Shown here: piece by piece, positions 53,449 through 63,251 of the stretch
How positions within the stretch are numbered: the stretch's first letter is position 1
Layout: each line of letters starts with the position of its first letter
Assembly: GCA_030651765.1 (NCBI GenBank)
Contig: JAUSBY010000012.1
Coordinates: 249,501-313,500, forward strand
Direction of reading: 5' to 3'
Source: Coriobacteriia bacterium
GTDB taxonomy: Bacteria > Actinomycetota > Coriobacteriia > Anaerosomatales > Anaerosomataceae
Length of the DNA: 64,000 bases
The notes under the pieces: generated by a model
What the model saw: only the letters and a program-made list of their open reading frames with translations
Told to the model about the DNA's origin: nothing
Databases searched by the model: none
Made by a program: the position numbers and the translations under genes

Positions 53449-55725
53449 CTACCGCATCATGACGTCATCGATGGCCTTGGCCCCGGCTTCCGAGATGGCG
53501 GCCTTGCCGCCGATAAGGTAGATGCCCTCAATCGTCGTCTTCTGCTCGGTGAGGAAGGCCGCGGTGCCCGCGGGACACACGTTCGTGTGGGTCAGGAGCA
53601 GCGGCTTGAGCATCCGACCTGCGAGCGAGCCGCCGGTGAGAGCATCCGCATACGCCTCGCCCGTGGCCATGTAGACCGAGCGCGCGGTGAACCCGATCGT
53701 GGGCCCGATGGTGTAGCGCGCGACAGCCGCCGACGTCTCGTAGCGGTTGGCGCCGCCGAGTCGCTCGGAGACGCTGCCGGCGGCGGTGCCCACGGCCGTC
53801 GCGACGTTCGCGGGCACGACGATGGTCCCGCCGACGATCAGTGTGGTCGCAGGCGTGTACGTGGACAGATACGTCTCGGCAGGCTCACCGAGCGCGCCCG
53901 GCAGCGCGAGGAGGATCGGTATCTTCCGGCCGTAGGCAAGCGCGGATGCCGATGCGGCGTCCGGCCAGGTCTCGCCGTTGACGATGATCGCCGAGGTGCT
54001 TCCCGACAGAGCCTGCACGCGCTCGGCAGCCGCGGCAGCGGTGTCGTAGCGCGTGGCGCCTGCGACGCGGACAACCTCGGCCGACGGCAGCAGCGCGCGG
54101 ACCGCGTCTACCGTGGGTGTGGATACCGCCGCGGAGCCGCCCATCACGTACACGGTTGATGGCGCCAGTCGCGAAAGCGCCCCGGCGGTGACGGGCGTCA
54201 GGCTCGACTGATGGGTGAGCAGAAGCGCGCCGCCGGACGCGCCCGCGAGCGCGGTGCCGGTGAGCGCATCGGCGAACGCCTCGCCAGACGCGAGGACGAC
54301 CGCCGGTGCGGTGTCCGGGAACGCCCGGTTCGCGGTAGCGACTGCGGTGGCGTACCGGTCGGGCCCCTCGATGCGCTCGATGGGGAAGCCGGACACGGTG
54401 AAGTTGGTAGACATCAGGCCGAGCCGGGAGCGCACGCTGTCACCCGAGATCCTGGCCGTGGCGCCGTTGGAGAAGCGGAAGGTGACGTAGCGGACGTGGC
54501 CGCTAGCCGCGCGGTCCATGACCATGCCGGTGACGTGCGTGGGACTCGCCGGCACGCCGCTGAGCCCGCGAAGCTTCTCGGCGATCTCGAGTCCCGACAG
54601 CGTCTTCACGCGCGACGACGGCCACGGCGAGTACGGCGGCGAGGCGAGGTGCTCGTAGGGGTCAGACACGCCACGCAGGTACGGGAGCGGCGACCCCGTG
54701 ACCCAGACGTCCTCGTTGTTGGCGGTGTGTCCGCCCGACTGCGAGAAGAAGTAGCCGGTGGCCACCGCCGAGCCGGTGAGGATGTACTGGCCCGAGGTGG
54801 CGCTCACGGCGCTGTTGCTGCGCGAGTCCTCGAGCGGGACGACCACGCCGACGCTGACGTAGGAATGCCCCTTGTAGACCTGGCTGTAGGTGGTGCACTT
54901 GAGGATCGAGCCGCTCGAGACACCCTCGTGCGCGTACGAGCGCGCAGCGACGGCCTGCGCTTTGAGCGCCTCGGGGGTGGCGTCTCCCCAGCTCGCCGGC
55001 ATCTCGCGCGGCACGACGCCGAAGAGATACTGGTCCATCGGCAGCTGGTTGATCGCCGCCAGGCGCTGGCCCGCCTTACGGTTGAGCCAGATCTTCCCCC
55101 GGTAGCGCACGTTCGTATAGCCGTTGGTGGGCCAGCCACTGGCGTCGGCCGGCCAGTACGAGCCATCGGTGGATGTCGTCTTCTCTTTGAACTCGAGCAG
55201 CGGCGTCACACCCGACGCGCCGCCCGGCATGACCCACACGTCCCAGTCGAACCGGGCGACCTCCTGGCCGGCCTCGGTAGTGACGATGACGTTCGTCCCG
55301 TCGTTCCTGAACCGGTACCACGTGTCCTTGGGCAGCTCCGCCGACGGCGTGCCGCTCGTCGTGCGCCACACTTTGAGCGTCGAGCCCACGGACTTGACCG
55401 TCCAGTACGGACGTCCGGCATACGACGAGTCGCGGTACGCGCTGTCGATGTTCACCTTCGGCTCGAGCGTCGAGATGGTGCCGCCGATCGTGGTGCCCGA
55501 GTAGTAGTGCGCGAGGATCCAGCGGTAGTCCTTGCCGGCGAGCGCGGAGCCCCGGGCGCCCCACTGGCTCAAGCCGATGCCGTGACCCCAGCCCGTGCCG
55601 GTGATGGTGAACGAGGGAATCGCCTGGATGCCGACCTCGGCGACAGCCGGCAGCGGCGTGAAGGATGCGACGAGGAGCGCCACAAGACATGCGGCGGCTA
55701 CGCGGATGTGCGGGCTACGACTCAC
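53449..55725 (-). CDS. Secreted SpoIID/LytB-domain protein with three CWB2 modules
   Basis: 758 residues from GTG 55725 (GGAGG upstream; signal peptide VAAACLVALLVASFTPLPAV). The SpoIID/LytB domain is clear: GTGWGHGIGLSQWGARGSAL, MDQYLFGVVPREMPASWGDA, EALKAQAVAARSYAHEG and GYFFSQSGGHTANNEDVW. SpoIID is a lytic transglycosylase acting on stem-peptide-free glycan; LytB modifies wall hydrolases. The last 310 residues carry three CWB2 modules (GPDRYATAVATANRAFP, GATRYDTAAAAAERVQA, GANRYETSAAVARYTIG). Likely a wall-bound peptidoglycan-active enzyme; no sporulation genes are near. Confidence 0.93.
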   Translation of the reverse strand: MSRSPHIRVAAACLVALLVASFTPLPAVAEVGIQAIPSFTITGTGWGHGIGLSQWGARGSALAGKDYRWILAHYYSGTTIGGTISTLEPKVNIDSAYRDSSYAGRPYWTVKSVGSTLKVWRTTSGTPSAELPKDTWYRFRNDGTNVIVTTEAGQEVARFDWDVWVMPGGASGVTPLLEFKEKTTSTDGSYWPADASGWPTNGYTNVRYRGKIWLNRKAGQRLAAINQLPMDQYLFGVVPREMPASWGDATPEALKAQAVAARSYAHEGVSSGSILKCTTYSQVYKGHSYVSVGVVVPLEDSRSNSAVSATSGQYILTGSAVATGYFFSQSGGHTANNEDVWVTGSPLPYLRGVSDPYEHLASPPYSPWPSSRVKTLSGLEIAEKLRGLSGVPASPTHVTGMVMDRAASGHVRYVTFRFSNGATARISGDSVRSRLGLMSTNFTVSGFPIERIEGPDRYATAVATANRAFPDTAPAVVLASGEAFADALTGTALAGASGGALLLTHQSSLTPVTAGALSRLAPSTVYVMGGSAAVSTPTVDAVRALLPSAEVVRVAGATRYDTAAAAAERVQALSGSTSAIIVNGETWPDAASASALAYGRKIPILLALPGALGEPAETYLSTYTPATTLIVGGTIVVPANVATAVGTAAGSVSERLGGANRYETSAAVARYTIGPTIGFTARSVYMATGEAYADALTGGSLAGRMLKPLLLTHTNVCPAGTAAFLTEQKTTIEGIYLIGGKAAISEAGAKAIDDVMMR

Positions 55726-55820
55726 GCGACGGACCTCCGTCTGAGGCTTCAGATGCAACCATCCAAGCACGGATTGTACCACGCCGCGTGCGCGGCCCCG
55801 GCCTTCCGACGTGCGGTCTC

Positions 55821-58217
55821 CTACTGCGACGACGCCTGATCGAGGTAGCTGAGCCTGGCTGCGAGTGAGTCGACGACCTCGGAGCCGACCGCGACAGGAC
55901 CGCCGAGTACGTAGACGTCGAGCACCCCCGTGCCCGTCGCGAACGCGCGGGTGTCCAGTACCGTGGCCGCAGCGGGATGAAGCCGGTTCGACGGCGTGGT
56001 GAGCACCACCCCGTTGTAGCGCGCCATGAGCAGCCCGCCGCCGACCGCATCGGCGAAGTTCTCCCCCGTCGCCAACGCGAACCGCTGGAGGGAGTGACCG
56101 CTATCGAGCGCCTTACCGGCGATGATGGCCGCCGTCTCGTACCGGTCCGCTCCGCCCCACCGGTCGCTCGAACTCACCCTGCCGAACGTCCGATACGACA
56201 GGACGACGTCGGGTGTGACGGCAGCCTCGCCGCCGACAACGATGATCCCGCCGAGAGGCTGCACGCTCGAGATCTCGCCGATGACCTCGGCAGTCCAGGT
56301 GCTGACCCTCGAGGCCGGAGTAAGGAGCACCGGGTAGCCGCGCCGCGCGGCGTACGGCGAGACCGCAAGCGCGTCGGCGAAGGTCTCGCCCGACGCCAGG
56401 ATGACGCGCTTCGGGGTGCCGCGGAGTTCGACGACACGTCTGGCGATCCTTGCCGACGTATCGTAACGGTTCTCGCCCGCGATCCTCGAGGTCCGTACGT
56501 AGGCGCCACTCGGGGCGCGAAGGGCCCTGATGCTGCGCTCGACATCGGCCGAGACCGCGTTCTCCCCGCCGAGGATGACCACGTTGGTGACACCCAGACG
56601 ACGCAGCTCGTTGGCAAGGGCCGAGTCCAGCGAACCGGCACGGGAGAGCAGCACGGGCGCCCGAAGCGCCTGGGCGAGCGGGACACCACACAGCACATCG
56701 GGGAAGTCATGCGACGCGGCTACGACGGCAGTGGTCGCACCGAACGGGAAACCCTGAGCGGATATCTCGACTGCCGTCGCGATGCGGTCATCGCCGGCGA
56801 GTCTGTGGACCTTGGGCGTGAAGGTCTGCTGCTTGAAGCCCTCCTCGCCCCACAGGTAGACCTTGTGGATGAAGTTCGCGGCGTCGTTGTTCCACTCACT
56901 GAACACGATCCGCGCACCATCGGCGTGGTTCCGCACGATCTGCGGGTTGTTGTAGCGAGCGTGCGCGCCCGGCGACTTGATGATGTCCCGGACCTTCGTC
57001 CACGAGACGCCGTCTTCCGAACGCCACCACGAGATGTCCCCGCCACGCCTGGCCGAGGTCGACTCGTCGAACGCCGTCGCCGGATCGTCGAGCCACTGGT
57101 CATCGGGAACGCCGCCCGTGGTCAGGAACGCCTCGATCGTACCGTCGGGCATGAACTCGAACGTGCCCGCGTCGAAGAAGTTGTCTGTGGTGGTGATCGC
57201 ACGGTCGACCCACTCTGAGCCGTCCCAGCGGGCAAAGCACCATTCGTACTTGGCGGTGTCGTGGTTCCCGGCGAGGTAGAGCACACCCGGCACGCCATCT
57301 TGATCGCGACGAAGGACCACCTGGTTGGTGAAGACGGTCTCCTCCTCGGCACGAACGGCAGCCGTGACCTCGAGTGAGGCAAACCCCCGGGGCCACATGA
57401 CGGGCACGCCCGCCGCGCTCGTCCACGTCTCCTCGGCCGAGCGCTCGAGATAGTAGACACCCTTGCGTACCCGGAAGTCGGTCTCGCTGGCCACGAGGTC
57501 CCGGCGCACGGCGGCAAACGCGGTCCCACCCGATGCGTCATGGTCGACGTTCGCGTACCAGTAGCTGCCGGTCGTGGTCGGCTCGGCCGAGTTGTAGACG
57601 GACCCGTCGATCAGGATCTCCGGCTCGGTCCAACCAAAGACCGCCCCGGCCGCCGGCGTCGAGACGACCGACTCCCAGTCCCCCCTACTGGGCACAGCAC
57701 CATCGCGCCGGTAGGACAGACGGATCGCGCCCTTCGCGTCGAGGCCCGCTTGCGGATACGTCGCACTGATGGTCGTCTCCTCGGAGCCTACACGCACGGG
57801 GCCGAGGTCGACCCACGTCCCGATGTCGCCGGGCCGCTTGCTTCGGGCGTGGCTGAGCGCACCGAGGTGGCCGCCGTAGAACACCACGAGATGTCCCGCG
57901 GCGTCGATCACGAGTGACGGAGCGCCGTGCGTATTCTGGCCGAGCGTGTTCCCGCCCACACGTTGTGGCCCGATCCACCTGGCGGTCTTGTGGTCGTACG
58001 CCATGACGTAGGGATCCATCAGGTACCCCTGATACGCGATGAACGTGCGCTCGGAGGCGTCGTCGTAGACCGCCTGCGGCGCGATAGCCATCTCCTCGTA
58101 GGTCGCGGCACCCGAAGCGTCCTTCTCGAAGAAGTCGGCGTTCCAGGCGAACGCGCCCGGCGCCGAGCCGAGGACGAACACGACGACGTATGCGATCAGC
58201 GTGCGGAATCGACTCAC
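55821..58217 (-). CDS. Secreted BNR-repeat (neuraminidase-like) protein with three CWB2 modules
   Basis: 798 residues. Signal peptide (TLIAYVVVFVLGSAPGAFAW), then a domain of about 440 residues resembling BNR_4-type propellers: NTHGAPSLVIDAAGHLVVFY, SKRPGDIGTWVDLG, ISATYPQAGLDAKGAIRLSY and GGDISWWRSEDGVSWTKVRD. These occur in sialidase- and polysaccharide-lyase-like proteins; no catalytic residues can be confirmed. C-terminal CWB2 modules (GDDRIATAVEISAQGFP, GENRYDTSARIARRVVE, GADRYETAAIIAGKALD) anchor it to the wall. GTG 58217 follows GGAGG. It may bind or process glycans. Confidence 0.85.
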   Translation of the reverse strand: MSRFRTLIAYVVVFVLGSAPGAFAWNADFFEKDASGAATYEEMAIAPQAVYDDASERTFIAYQGYLMDPYVMAYDHKTARWIGPQRVGGNTLGQNTHGAPSLVIDAAGHLVVFYGGHLGALSHARSKRPGDIGTWVDLGPVRVGSEETTISATYPQAGLDAKGAIRLSYRRDGAVPSRGDWESVVSTPAAGAVFGWTEPEILIDGSVYNSAEPTTTGSYWYANVDHDASGGTAFAAVRRDLVASETDFRVRKGVYYLERSAEETWTSAAGVPVMWPRGFASLEVTAAVRAEEETVFTNQVVLRRDQDGVPGVLYLAGNHDTAKYEWCFARWDGSEWVDRAITTTDNFFDAGTFEFMPDGTIEAFLTTGGVPDDQWLDDPATAFDESTSARRGGDISWWRSEDGVSWTKVRDIIKSPGAHARYNNPQIVRNHADGARIVFSEWNNDAANFIHKVYLWGEEGFKQQTFTPKVHRLAGDDRIATAVEISAQGFPFGATTAVVAASHDFPDVLCGVPLAQALRAPVLLSRAGSLDSALANELRRLGVTNVVILGGENAVSADVERSIRALRAPSGAYVRTSRIAGENRYDTSARIARRVVELRGTPKRVILASGETFADALAVSPYAARRGYPVLLTPASRVSTWTAEVIGEISSVQPLGGIIVVGGEAAVTPDVVLSYRTFGRVSSSDRWGGADRYETAAIIAGKALDSGHSLQRFALATGENFADAVGGGLLMARYNGVVLTTPSNRLHPAAATVLDTRAFATGTGVLDVYVLGGPVAVGSEVVDSLAARLSYLDQASSQ

Positions 58218-58231
58218 AAACGACCTCCGGG

Positions 58232-59245
58232 CTATCGCTGTCCGAGACGGAGCAGCTCGTTGATAACGGATGCGCGGTTCTCGGTCCAGTAGCCCGCACT
58301 GGGCTGCTTGGCACGGATCTCGATGTCGTCCGGCTTCTCGACCCGGATGAGGTGTCCGCGCGCGATGAGATCCTCGTCGACGGCCCCCATCTCGCCGGCG
58401 AAGACGGTGTAGGCGGGCGTGCCGAGAGCCGCCGCCTCACGGTTCATGGTCCCCCCGGCCGAGACCACAAGGTCGGCGGCACGGATGAGGGACGGACCGT
58501 CGACGACGCCCTCCGGGATCTGTGCGTTGGCCGGGAGCGAGCCTTCAAGCTCGGCCCGCTGCGAAGGCGTCCTCGGCAGCACGACGATCCGCACGCGCTG
58601 ATCGGCGCCCAGACGCGTGACGACATCGGTGAAGAGCCGGTTCCCGAACAGGTGGTATGCGGACATCGTCGCCGGAGGACGGACCACGGCGAGCACGGCA
58701 TCGGCGGGTATGCCGAGAAGCGCCCTGCTGTCCTCGGCCAGCGGCATGTCCGGCGACAGGTACACGTGCTCCTTGAGTCCGGCGAAGTGGCCGACGCGCT
58801 CGGCGCGGGCGCCGTGCGCGGTGATCGCGGAGAGCGGTATCGATTCGGGGACGAGGATCCGCGACGCGAGGCGGGCATTGACCGCATAGGACAGGTCCGC
58901 GTGCTCGTAGTCGTGCACGATCAGGTGCGGCACCCGCAGCAGCCATGCGGCCACGGCAAGATCGTTCGAGTTGTGACTGAACGCCACGTCGAAACGCCTG
59001 CGTGCCCCGAACGCGACAAGCGCGAACGAACGGCTCACGAGGCCCCATGCCTTCTTGAGGCGGCTTCTCCCGCGGTGCCTGCCGATGAGATGGTGCTCGA
59101 TGCCCTTGCTCTCGAGCAGGCCGAGGGTCTGAGCGAAGTCACGCGCCGTGACCTCGACCTCGTGTCCCGCCCGCGTGAGATCGTCGATGATGGGCTCGAA
59201 GAACAGCACGTGCGGCGAGTTGGTGATATCGATCCAGATGCGCAC
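58232..59245 (-). CDS. DUF354-family glycosyltransferase-like protein
   Basis: 337 residues. The N-terminus RIWIDITNSPHVLFFEPIID and later HDYEHADLSYAVNARLASRI and VSAGGTMNREAAALGTPAYT are characteristic of DUF354, a GT-B-fold family resembling WecB/MurG-like enzymes and found in polysaccharide loci. GTG 59245 is chosen to match the family start; in-frame sequence upstream is low-information. It lies 14 nt upstream of the BNR-CWB2 gene and near the LCP/glycosyltransferase pair, so synthesis of a wall polymer is plausible. Donor and acceptor unknown. Confidence 0.83.
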   Translation of the reverse strand: MRIWIDITNSPHVLFFEPIIDDLTRAGHEVEVTARDFAQTLGLLESKGIEHHLIGRHRGRSRLKKAWGLVSRSFALVAFGARRRFDVAFSHNSNDLAVAAWLLRVPHLIVHDYEHADLSYAVNARLASRILVPESIPLSAITAHGARAERVGHFAGLKEHVYLSPDMPLAEDSRALLGIPADAVLAVVRPPATMSAYHLFGNRLFTDVVTRLGADQRVRIVVLPRTPSQRAELEGSLPANAQIPEGVVDGPSLIRAADLVVSAGGTMNREAAALGTPAYTVFAGEMGAVDEDLIARGHLIRVEKPDDIEIRAKQPSAGYWTENRASVINELLRLGQR

Positions 59246-59352
59246 CGGGTATCCGTCCGCCTCTCGCAAACCACGGCTGTCTGACGCGACCAGCCCGACG
59301 GGCCGATCGCCGCGCAATTATACCAGGCTGACGCGCCCGTTCGCCCGCCGCC

Positions 59353-60450
59353 TCAGGGCGCGCGCACAACCCTGCGGACCGCACCGAGGAAGGCTTCGGC
59401 CTGCGCCGTCGCCCCGTGTCCACGTGCTGCGGCCAGGCAGGCCTCGCGGTATGCGCCCCGGCCAGCCGCGAGCACACCGTCGATGGCGTCAGCAAGTGCC
59501 CGGCCATCACCGGGTGGCACGAGAGCGCCCGTCCGCTCGTCGAGGATCTCCGGTACCCCGCCCACGGCGCTGGCCACGCACGGCGTACCGCATGCCATCG
59601 CCTCGAGCAAGACGAGACCGAGACCCTCGTTGTGGCTCGGCAGCACGAACACGTCGGCGGCGGCCATCCACCGCGCTACATCGCATTGGGCGAGCCGGCC
59701 GGTGACCGTGACGTGGTCTTTGAGCTCCAGCGCCGATGACCACTCGGTCAACTCCTGCCGAAGCGGACCATCCCCGACGATCACGAGGCGATCGGCTGCC
59801 TTCCGCTCGAGGAGCATCTCGAACGCCGCGCGCAGCGTCTCGAGACCCTTGACCGCGACCAGGTTGCCGACGAACAGGACCGTGCGCTCCTGCTCCGGGA
59901 TTCCCAGCGCTGCGCGCGCGTCGGGATCGGGCACGAACACCGCTTCGTCGATACCCATGTGGACCGTGGCGATCGGGACGCTTTCGGGAACGCCGACGTC
60001 GGCGCGCAGCGAGTCCGCGAGAGCGGCCGACACGGCGACGACCAGGTCCGCCTCGGCAAGCGCACGCCTCGCCGCCGCGGCGAAAGGATCGCGTCGCATG
60101 ACCGAGCGAGCGTCCGTCCCGTGCACGACGAGCACGAGCGCGGCACCGGAGAGTCGGGCCGCCTGATGCGCCATTCCGGCGGTCGGATATAGGTAGTGCC
60201 CCACGACGGCATCGAAGGCGCCGGAGCGACCCGCAGCGCGCGAGCGACGCGCGAGGCGCCGGTACTTGGCGAGGCTGCGCACCACGCCGGTCCGCGGGTC
60301 GGTGTTGGCGACGACGGTCACCGGGACGCCGAGAGCGGTCAGGGCCGCCGCGTGGCGGGCGACGAACCCCCCGTAGACGGGGTTGGCCTCAGTCGGCCAC
60401 ATGTTGGAGATGAGGAGCAGCCGGGGAAGATCGTGTCCTCCAGCACTCAC
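59353..60450 (-). CDS. GT4-family glycosyltransferase
   Basis: 365 residues. Retaining GT-B glycosyltransferase: N-terminal acceptor domain (LLLISNMWPTEANPVYGGFV, GHYLYPTAGMAHQAARLSGA), C-terminal donor domain with RTVLFVGNLVAVKGLETLRA, IVGDGPLRQELTEW and the E-x7-E motif in PSHNEGLGLVLLEAMACGTP. It would transfer a sugar from a nucleotide donor to a lipid- or polymer-linked acceptor at the cytoplasmic face. Start is GTG 60450, overlapping the LCP stop by a few bases, so the two are co-translated. Confidence 0.93.
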   Translation of the reverse strand: MSAGGHDLPRLLLISNMWPTEANPVYGGFVARHAAALTALGVPVTVVANTDPRTGVVRSLAKYRRLARRSRAAGRSGAFDAVVGHYLYPTAGMAHQAARLSGAALVLVVHGTDARSVMRRDPFAAAARRALAEADLVVAVSAALADSLRADVGVPESVPIATVHMGIDEAVFVPDPDARAALGIPEQERTVLFVGNLVAVKGLETLRAAFEMLLERKAADRLVIVGDGPLRQELTEWSSALELKDHVTVTGRLAQCDVARWMAAADVFVLPSHNEGLGLVLLEAMACGTPCVASAVGGVPEILDERTGALVPPGDGRALADAIDGVLAAGRGAYREACLAAARGHGATAQAEAFLGAVRRVVRAP

Positions 60451-61832
60451 CGCGTGCCGCCGGACGTGTCCCAGGTTGCGTAGTCCTTGCCGACGACCAC
60501 GAGGATGTCGGTGCTGAAAGCATACATACCGCGGCTCTCGACAACGCGCGCCTTGGGGAGCGCCTCCGCGACCTGTACGGCAGCCGCATGCCCCATCTTG
60601 TAGACGACGAGTGTCTCGTCGTAGACGAACTGGTTGGCGTTACCCACCTCGGTCACCGTGTAGCCCGCGGCTTCCAGTATGTCGGCCGTCTCGGTGGCAC
60701 ACCCGTCGATGCCGGCGCCGTTGCGGACCGAGAGCGACACCGATCCCGGACTGACGGCCCCGCCGCCCGGCGTCGCGGTGTCCTCGAACGAACGGCCGTT
60801 CATCATCGCGTCGATCAGGAACGCCTTGTTCTCCTCATCGGTCCACACGTACGGGGAACGCCACTCGCCGAGGAGCGTCGCCGTCTCCATTCTGTCGCTA
60901 CCCACGCCGCGCAGCGCGTTGCCGAGATCGATCAGGTCGCCGACGCGCATGTCGGTCGAGGTGTACTGGGCGAGTTCTCGCACCATCGACGGGATCTTGA
61001 GCACGTTGCCCGCCTTGGTGGCCTGGTCGGCGAGCGCCTTGAAGAACGTCTGCTGGTGCTTCATGCGCGTGAAGTCGGCGTCGGGGAAGTCCCGGCTCCT
61101 GACATAGGTGAGCGCATGCTCGCCGTCGAGCAACTGGTAGCCGGGGTCGATGCGCTTTGCGCGAAGGCCGGGGCTGTGGCTCGCCGCCTTGGGGTCGTCG
61201 ATCTTGACGTCGACATCGATCCATACGCCACCCATGGCGTCGACCACGTTCTGGAATCCGATCCAGTCCACGGCCATGTAGTGGTGGATCGGGATGTCGA
61301 GCAGGTCGCTCACGGTATCGACCATCAGCGACGGTCCGCCATAGAACAGGGCACCGTTGATCTTGCCCGTGCCGTGGCCTCGGATCTCGGCGCGCGTGTC
61401 GCGCGGGATCGAGACGAGCCAGACCTTGCCCGACGCGACATCGACCCGCGCCACGATGATCGTATCGGCCCGCGCATCGTCATCGCTCGGACGTGCGTCA
61501 CTCCCGAGCAACAGCACGTTGAAGGGCTCGTGCTTGACCCGCTCGTCGAGCGCCTCGGTGAGGCTGTCGTCGATACCGGGCTGCTGGTTCATCGTCCTGC
61601 CTGCCGAGTTGAGCATGGAGTACGCCCAGACTCCCACGGCCGTGACCGCGGCGACCAGTACGAGCGCGACGCCGATCGTGATGCGTTTGATCATGCGCCG
61701 ACGCCGCTCGTGATGCACGCGCATCCGAGGCGAACTCTCAACGACACCGGTCGGCCGTCGCGCGCCTTGCGCGGGCGGATCGAGTCGCCTGAGGGCGGCC
61801 CTGCGTCGGCTACCTCTTGTAGAACGTGCCAC
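60447..61832 (-). CDS. LytR-CpsA-Psr (LCP) family wall-polymer ligase with LytR_C domain
   Basis: 461 residues. A basic cytoplasmic stretch of about 45 residues precedes one membrane helix (ITIGVALVLVAAVTAVGVWA). The LCP domain has NVLLLGSDARPSDDDARADT, VWLVSIPRDTRAEI, KINGALFYGG and YVRSRDFPDADFTRMKHQQT with the conserved Arg/Asp residues that hold the polyprenyl-pyrophosphate substrate. A C-terminal LytR_C domain follows (VRNGAGIDGCATETADILEA). LCP proteins attach wall polymers to peptidoglycan. GTG 61832 has AAGGG five bases upstream. Operon with a GT4 glycosyltransferase. Confidence 0.93.
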   Translation of the reverse strand: MARSTRGSRRRAALRRLDPPAQGARRPTGVVESSPRMRVHHERRRRMIKRITIGVALVLVAAVTAVGVWAYSMLNSAGRTMNQQPGIDDSLTEALDERVKHEPFNVLLLGSDARPSDDDARADTIIVARVDVASGKVWLVSIPRDTRAEIRGHGTGKINGALFYGGPSLMVDTVSDLLDIPIHHYMAVDWIGFQNVVDAMGGVWIDVDVKIDDPKAASHSPGLRAKRIDPGYQLLDGEHALTYVRSRDFPDADFTRMKHQQTFFKALADQATKAGNVLKIPSMVRELAQYTSTDMRVGDLIDLGNALRGVGSDRMETATLLGEWRSPYVWTDEENKAFLIDAMMNGRSFEDTATPGGGAVSPGSVSLSVRNGAGIDGCATETADILEAAGYTVTEVGNANQFVYDETLVVYKMGHAAAVQVAEALPKARVVESRGMYAFSTDILVVVGKDYATWDTSGGTR

Positions 61833-61889
61833 GAAGTCCCTTTCTGTCAGCCGTCAACGGGCGGGTTCACACCACACCCGAATCGGCAT

Positions 61890-61905
61890 GCGGCGCCTGC
61901 GCCGC
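61890..61905. terminator. Short GC hairpin between UDP-sugar dehydrogenase and LCP genes
   Basis: GCGGCG, loop CCTG, CGCCGC in the 123-nt gap. Six-bp stem without T-run; weak terminator or processing site. Confidence 0.3.
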
Positions 61906-61955
61906 CTCGAAGTGACTGCAAGGACCGCGCCGGGTCGGTTGCAGCGAGCACGGCG

Positions 61956-63251
61956 CTAGAGTCGCACGACCGATCCGCTCTCGTACGCCGCAAGCGCGTT
62001 GCGTGTATCGAACACGAGGTTCGCATTGTTGACGATGAGGTCGTAATCCACCGACGTATGCGCGGTCACGATCAGCACGACGTCGGCGGCGGCGATCGTC
62101 TCGGCGGTCAGTTCGACCCTGCCGACCTCAGCACCACTCACGACGAACCGGTCGACGTACGGATCGTGGTAGACGAGGTCCGCATCCTTGTCGAGAAGCA
62201 GCTCGGCGATCTTGATGGCGGGCGACTCGCGCATGTCGTCGATGTCGGCCTTGTACGCTACGCCGAGCATGAGCACCCGAGACCCGGCGAGCGGCTTGCG
62301 CTGCCCGTTCATGGCGTCCATGAGCCGCGTGATCACGTAGTAGGGCATGTTCTCGTTGATGCGACCAGAAAGGTCGATGAACTCGGTACGGAAATCGAAC
62401 TCGCGGGCCTTCCACGAGAGGTAGAACGGGTCGATCGGGATGCAGTGCCCGCCGAGACCCGGTCCGGGGTAGAACGGCATGAAGCCGAACGGCTTGGTCT
62501 TGGCGGCTTCGATGACCTCCCACAGGTTGATATCCATGCGCTCGCACAGCATCAACAGCTCGTTCATGAGCGCGATGTTGACGCCGCGGAAGGTGTTCTC
62601 GAGCAGCTTGCTCATCTCGGCCACACGCGTGGAGGAGACCGGCACGATGGTGTCGATGTAGCGACCGTAGAGGGCGACGGCGTGCTCAGTGCACTGCTGC
62701 GTCACACCGCCGACGACCTTGGGAGTGTTGCGCGTCTGGTAGACGGGGTTGCCGGGATCCACGCGCTCGGGCGAGAACGCGAGGAAGAGGTCGGTCCCGA
62801 CCTTGAGACCACCGGACTCCAGGATCGGCTGGATGATCTCTTCGGTCGTGCCGGGATACGTCGTCGACTCGAGCGTGATCAGCATCTCCGGGTGCAGGTG
62901 CGGCGCGATCGCGCGCGTGGCGTCCTCCATGTAGGAGGTGTCCGGCTCCTTGGTCTCGTTGAGCGGCGTGGGCACGCAGATCGCGACAGCGTCCGCCTCG
63001 GCCACGCGGGAGAAGTCAGTGGTCGCCTCGATGAGGCCGCGCTCCACCAGCGGCGCCAGCTCGTCGGTCGGTACGTCGGGGATGTAGCTCGTGCCGCTGT
63101 TGAGCAGCTCGACCTTCTCGGCCAACACATCGATGCCAACGACCCGGTGCCCGGCCTTGGCCATCTCGACAGCAAGGGGCAGGCCCACGTAGCCCAGGCC
63201 GACGACGGCCAGGACCGCTTCCCCGCTCTCGATACGCTCTCTCAGTCCCAT
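61956..63251 (-). CDS. Nucleotide-sugar 6-dehydrogenase (WbpA/TviB-like)
   Basis: 431 residues. NAD-dependent oxidation of a UDP-N-acetylhexosamine to its uronic acid. Rossmann motif LAVVGLGYVGLPLAVEMAKA, AICVPTPLNETKEPDTSYME, LESTTYPGTTEEIIQPILES, FSPERVDPGN, and the catalytic Cys in GPGLGGHCIPIDPFYLSW. The wording (PTPL..PDTSY, STTYPGTTEE) favours the UDP-GlcNAc/GalNAc 6-dehydrogenase group over UDP-glucose dehydrogenase. ATG 63251 is preferred over a start 14 codons upstream because MGLRERIESGEAVLAVVG matches the family. It likely supplies an acidic sugar for the surface polymer. Confidence 0.93.
   Translation of the reverse strand: MGLRERIESGEAVLAVVGLGYVGLPLAVEMAKAGHRVVGIDVLAEKVELLNSGTSYIPDVPTDELAPLVERGLIEATTDFSRVAEADAVAICVPTPLNETKEPDTSYMEDATRAIAPHLHPEMLITLESTTYPGTTEEIIQPILESGGLKVGTDLFLAFSPERVDPGNPVYQTRNTPKVVGGVTQQCTEHAVALYGRYIDTIVPVSSTRVAEMSKLLENTFRGVNIALMNELLMLCERMDINLWEVIEAAKTKPFGFMPFYPGPGLGGHCIPIDPFYLSWKAREFDFRTEFIDLSGRINENMPYYVITRLMDAMNGQRKPLAGSRVLMLGVAYKADIDDMRESPAIKIAELLLDKDADLVYHDPYVDRFVVSGAEVGRVELTAETIAAADVVLIVTAHTSVDYDLIVNNANLVFDTRNALAAYESGSVVRL

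Noticed and set aside
53449-55725. Sporulation locus
   Set aside because: A SpoIID/LytB domain alone is common in non-sporulating bacteria and no other sporulation gene is present in the window.
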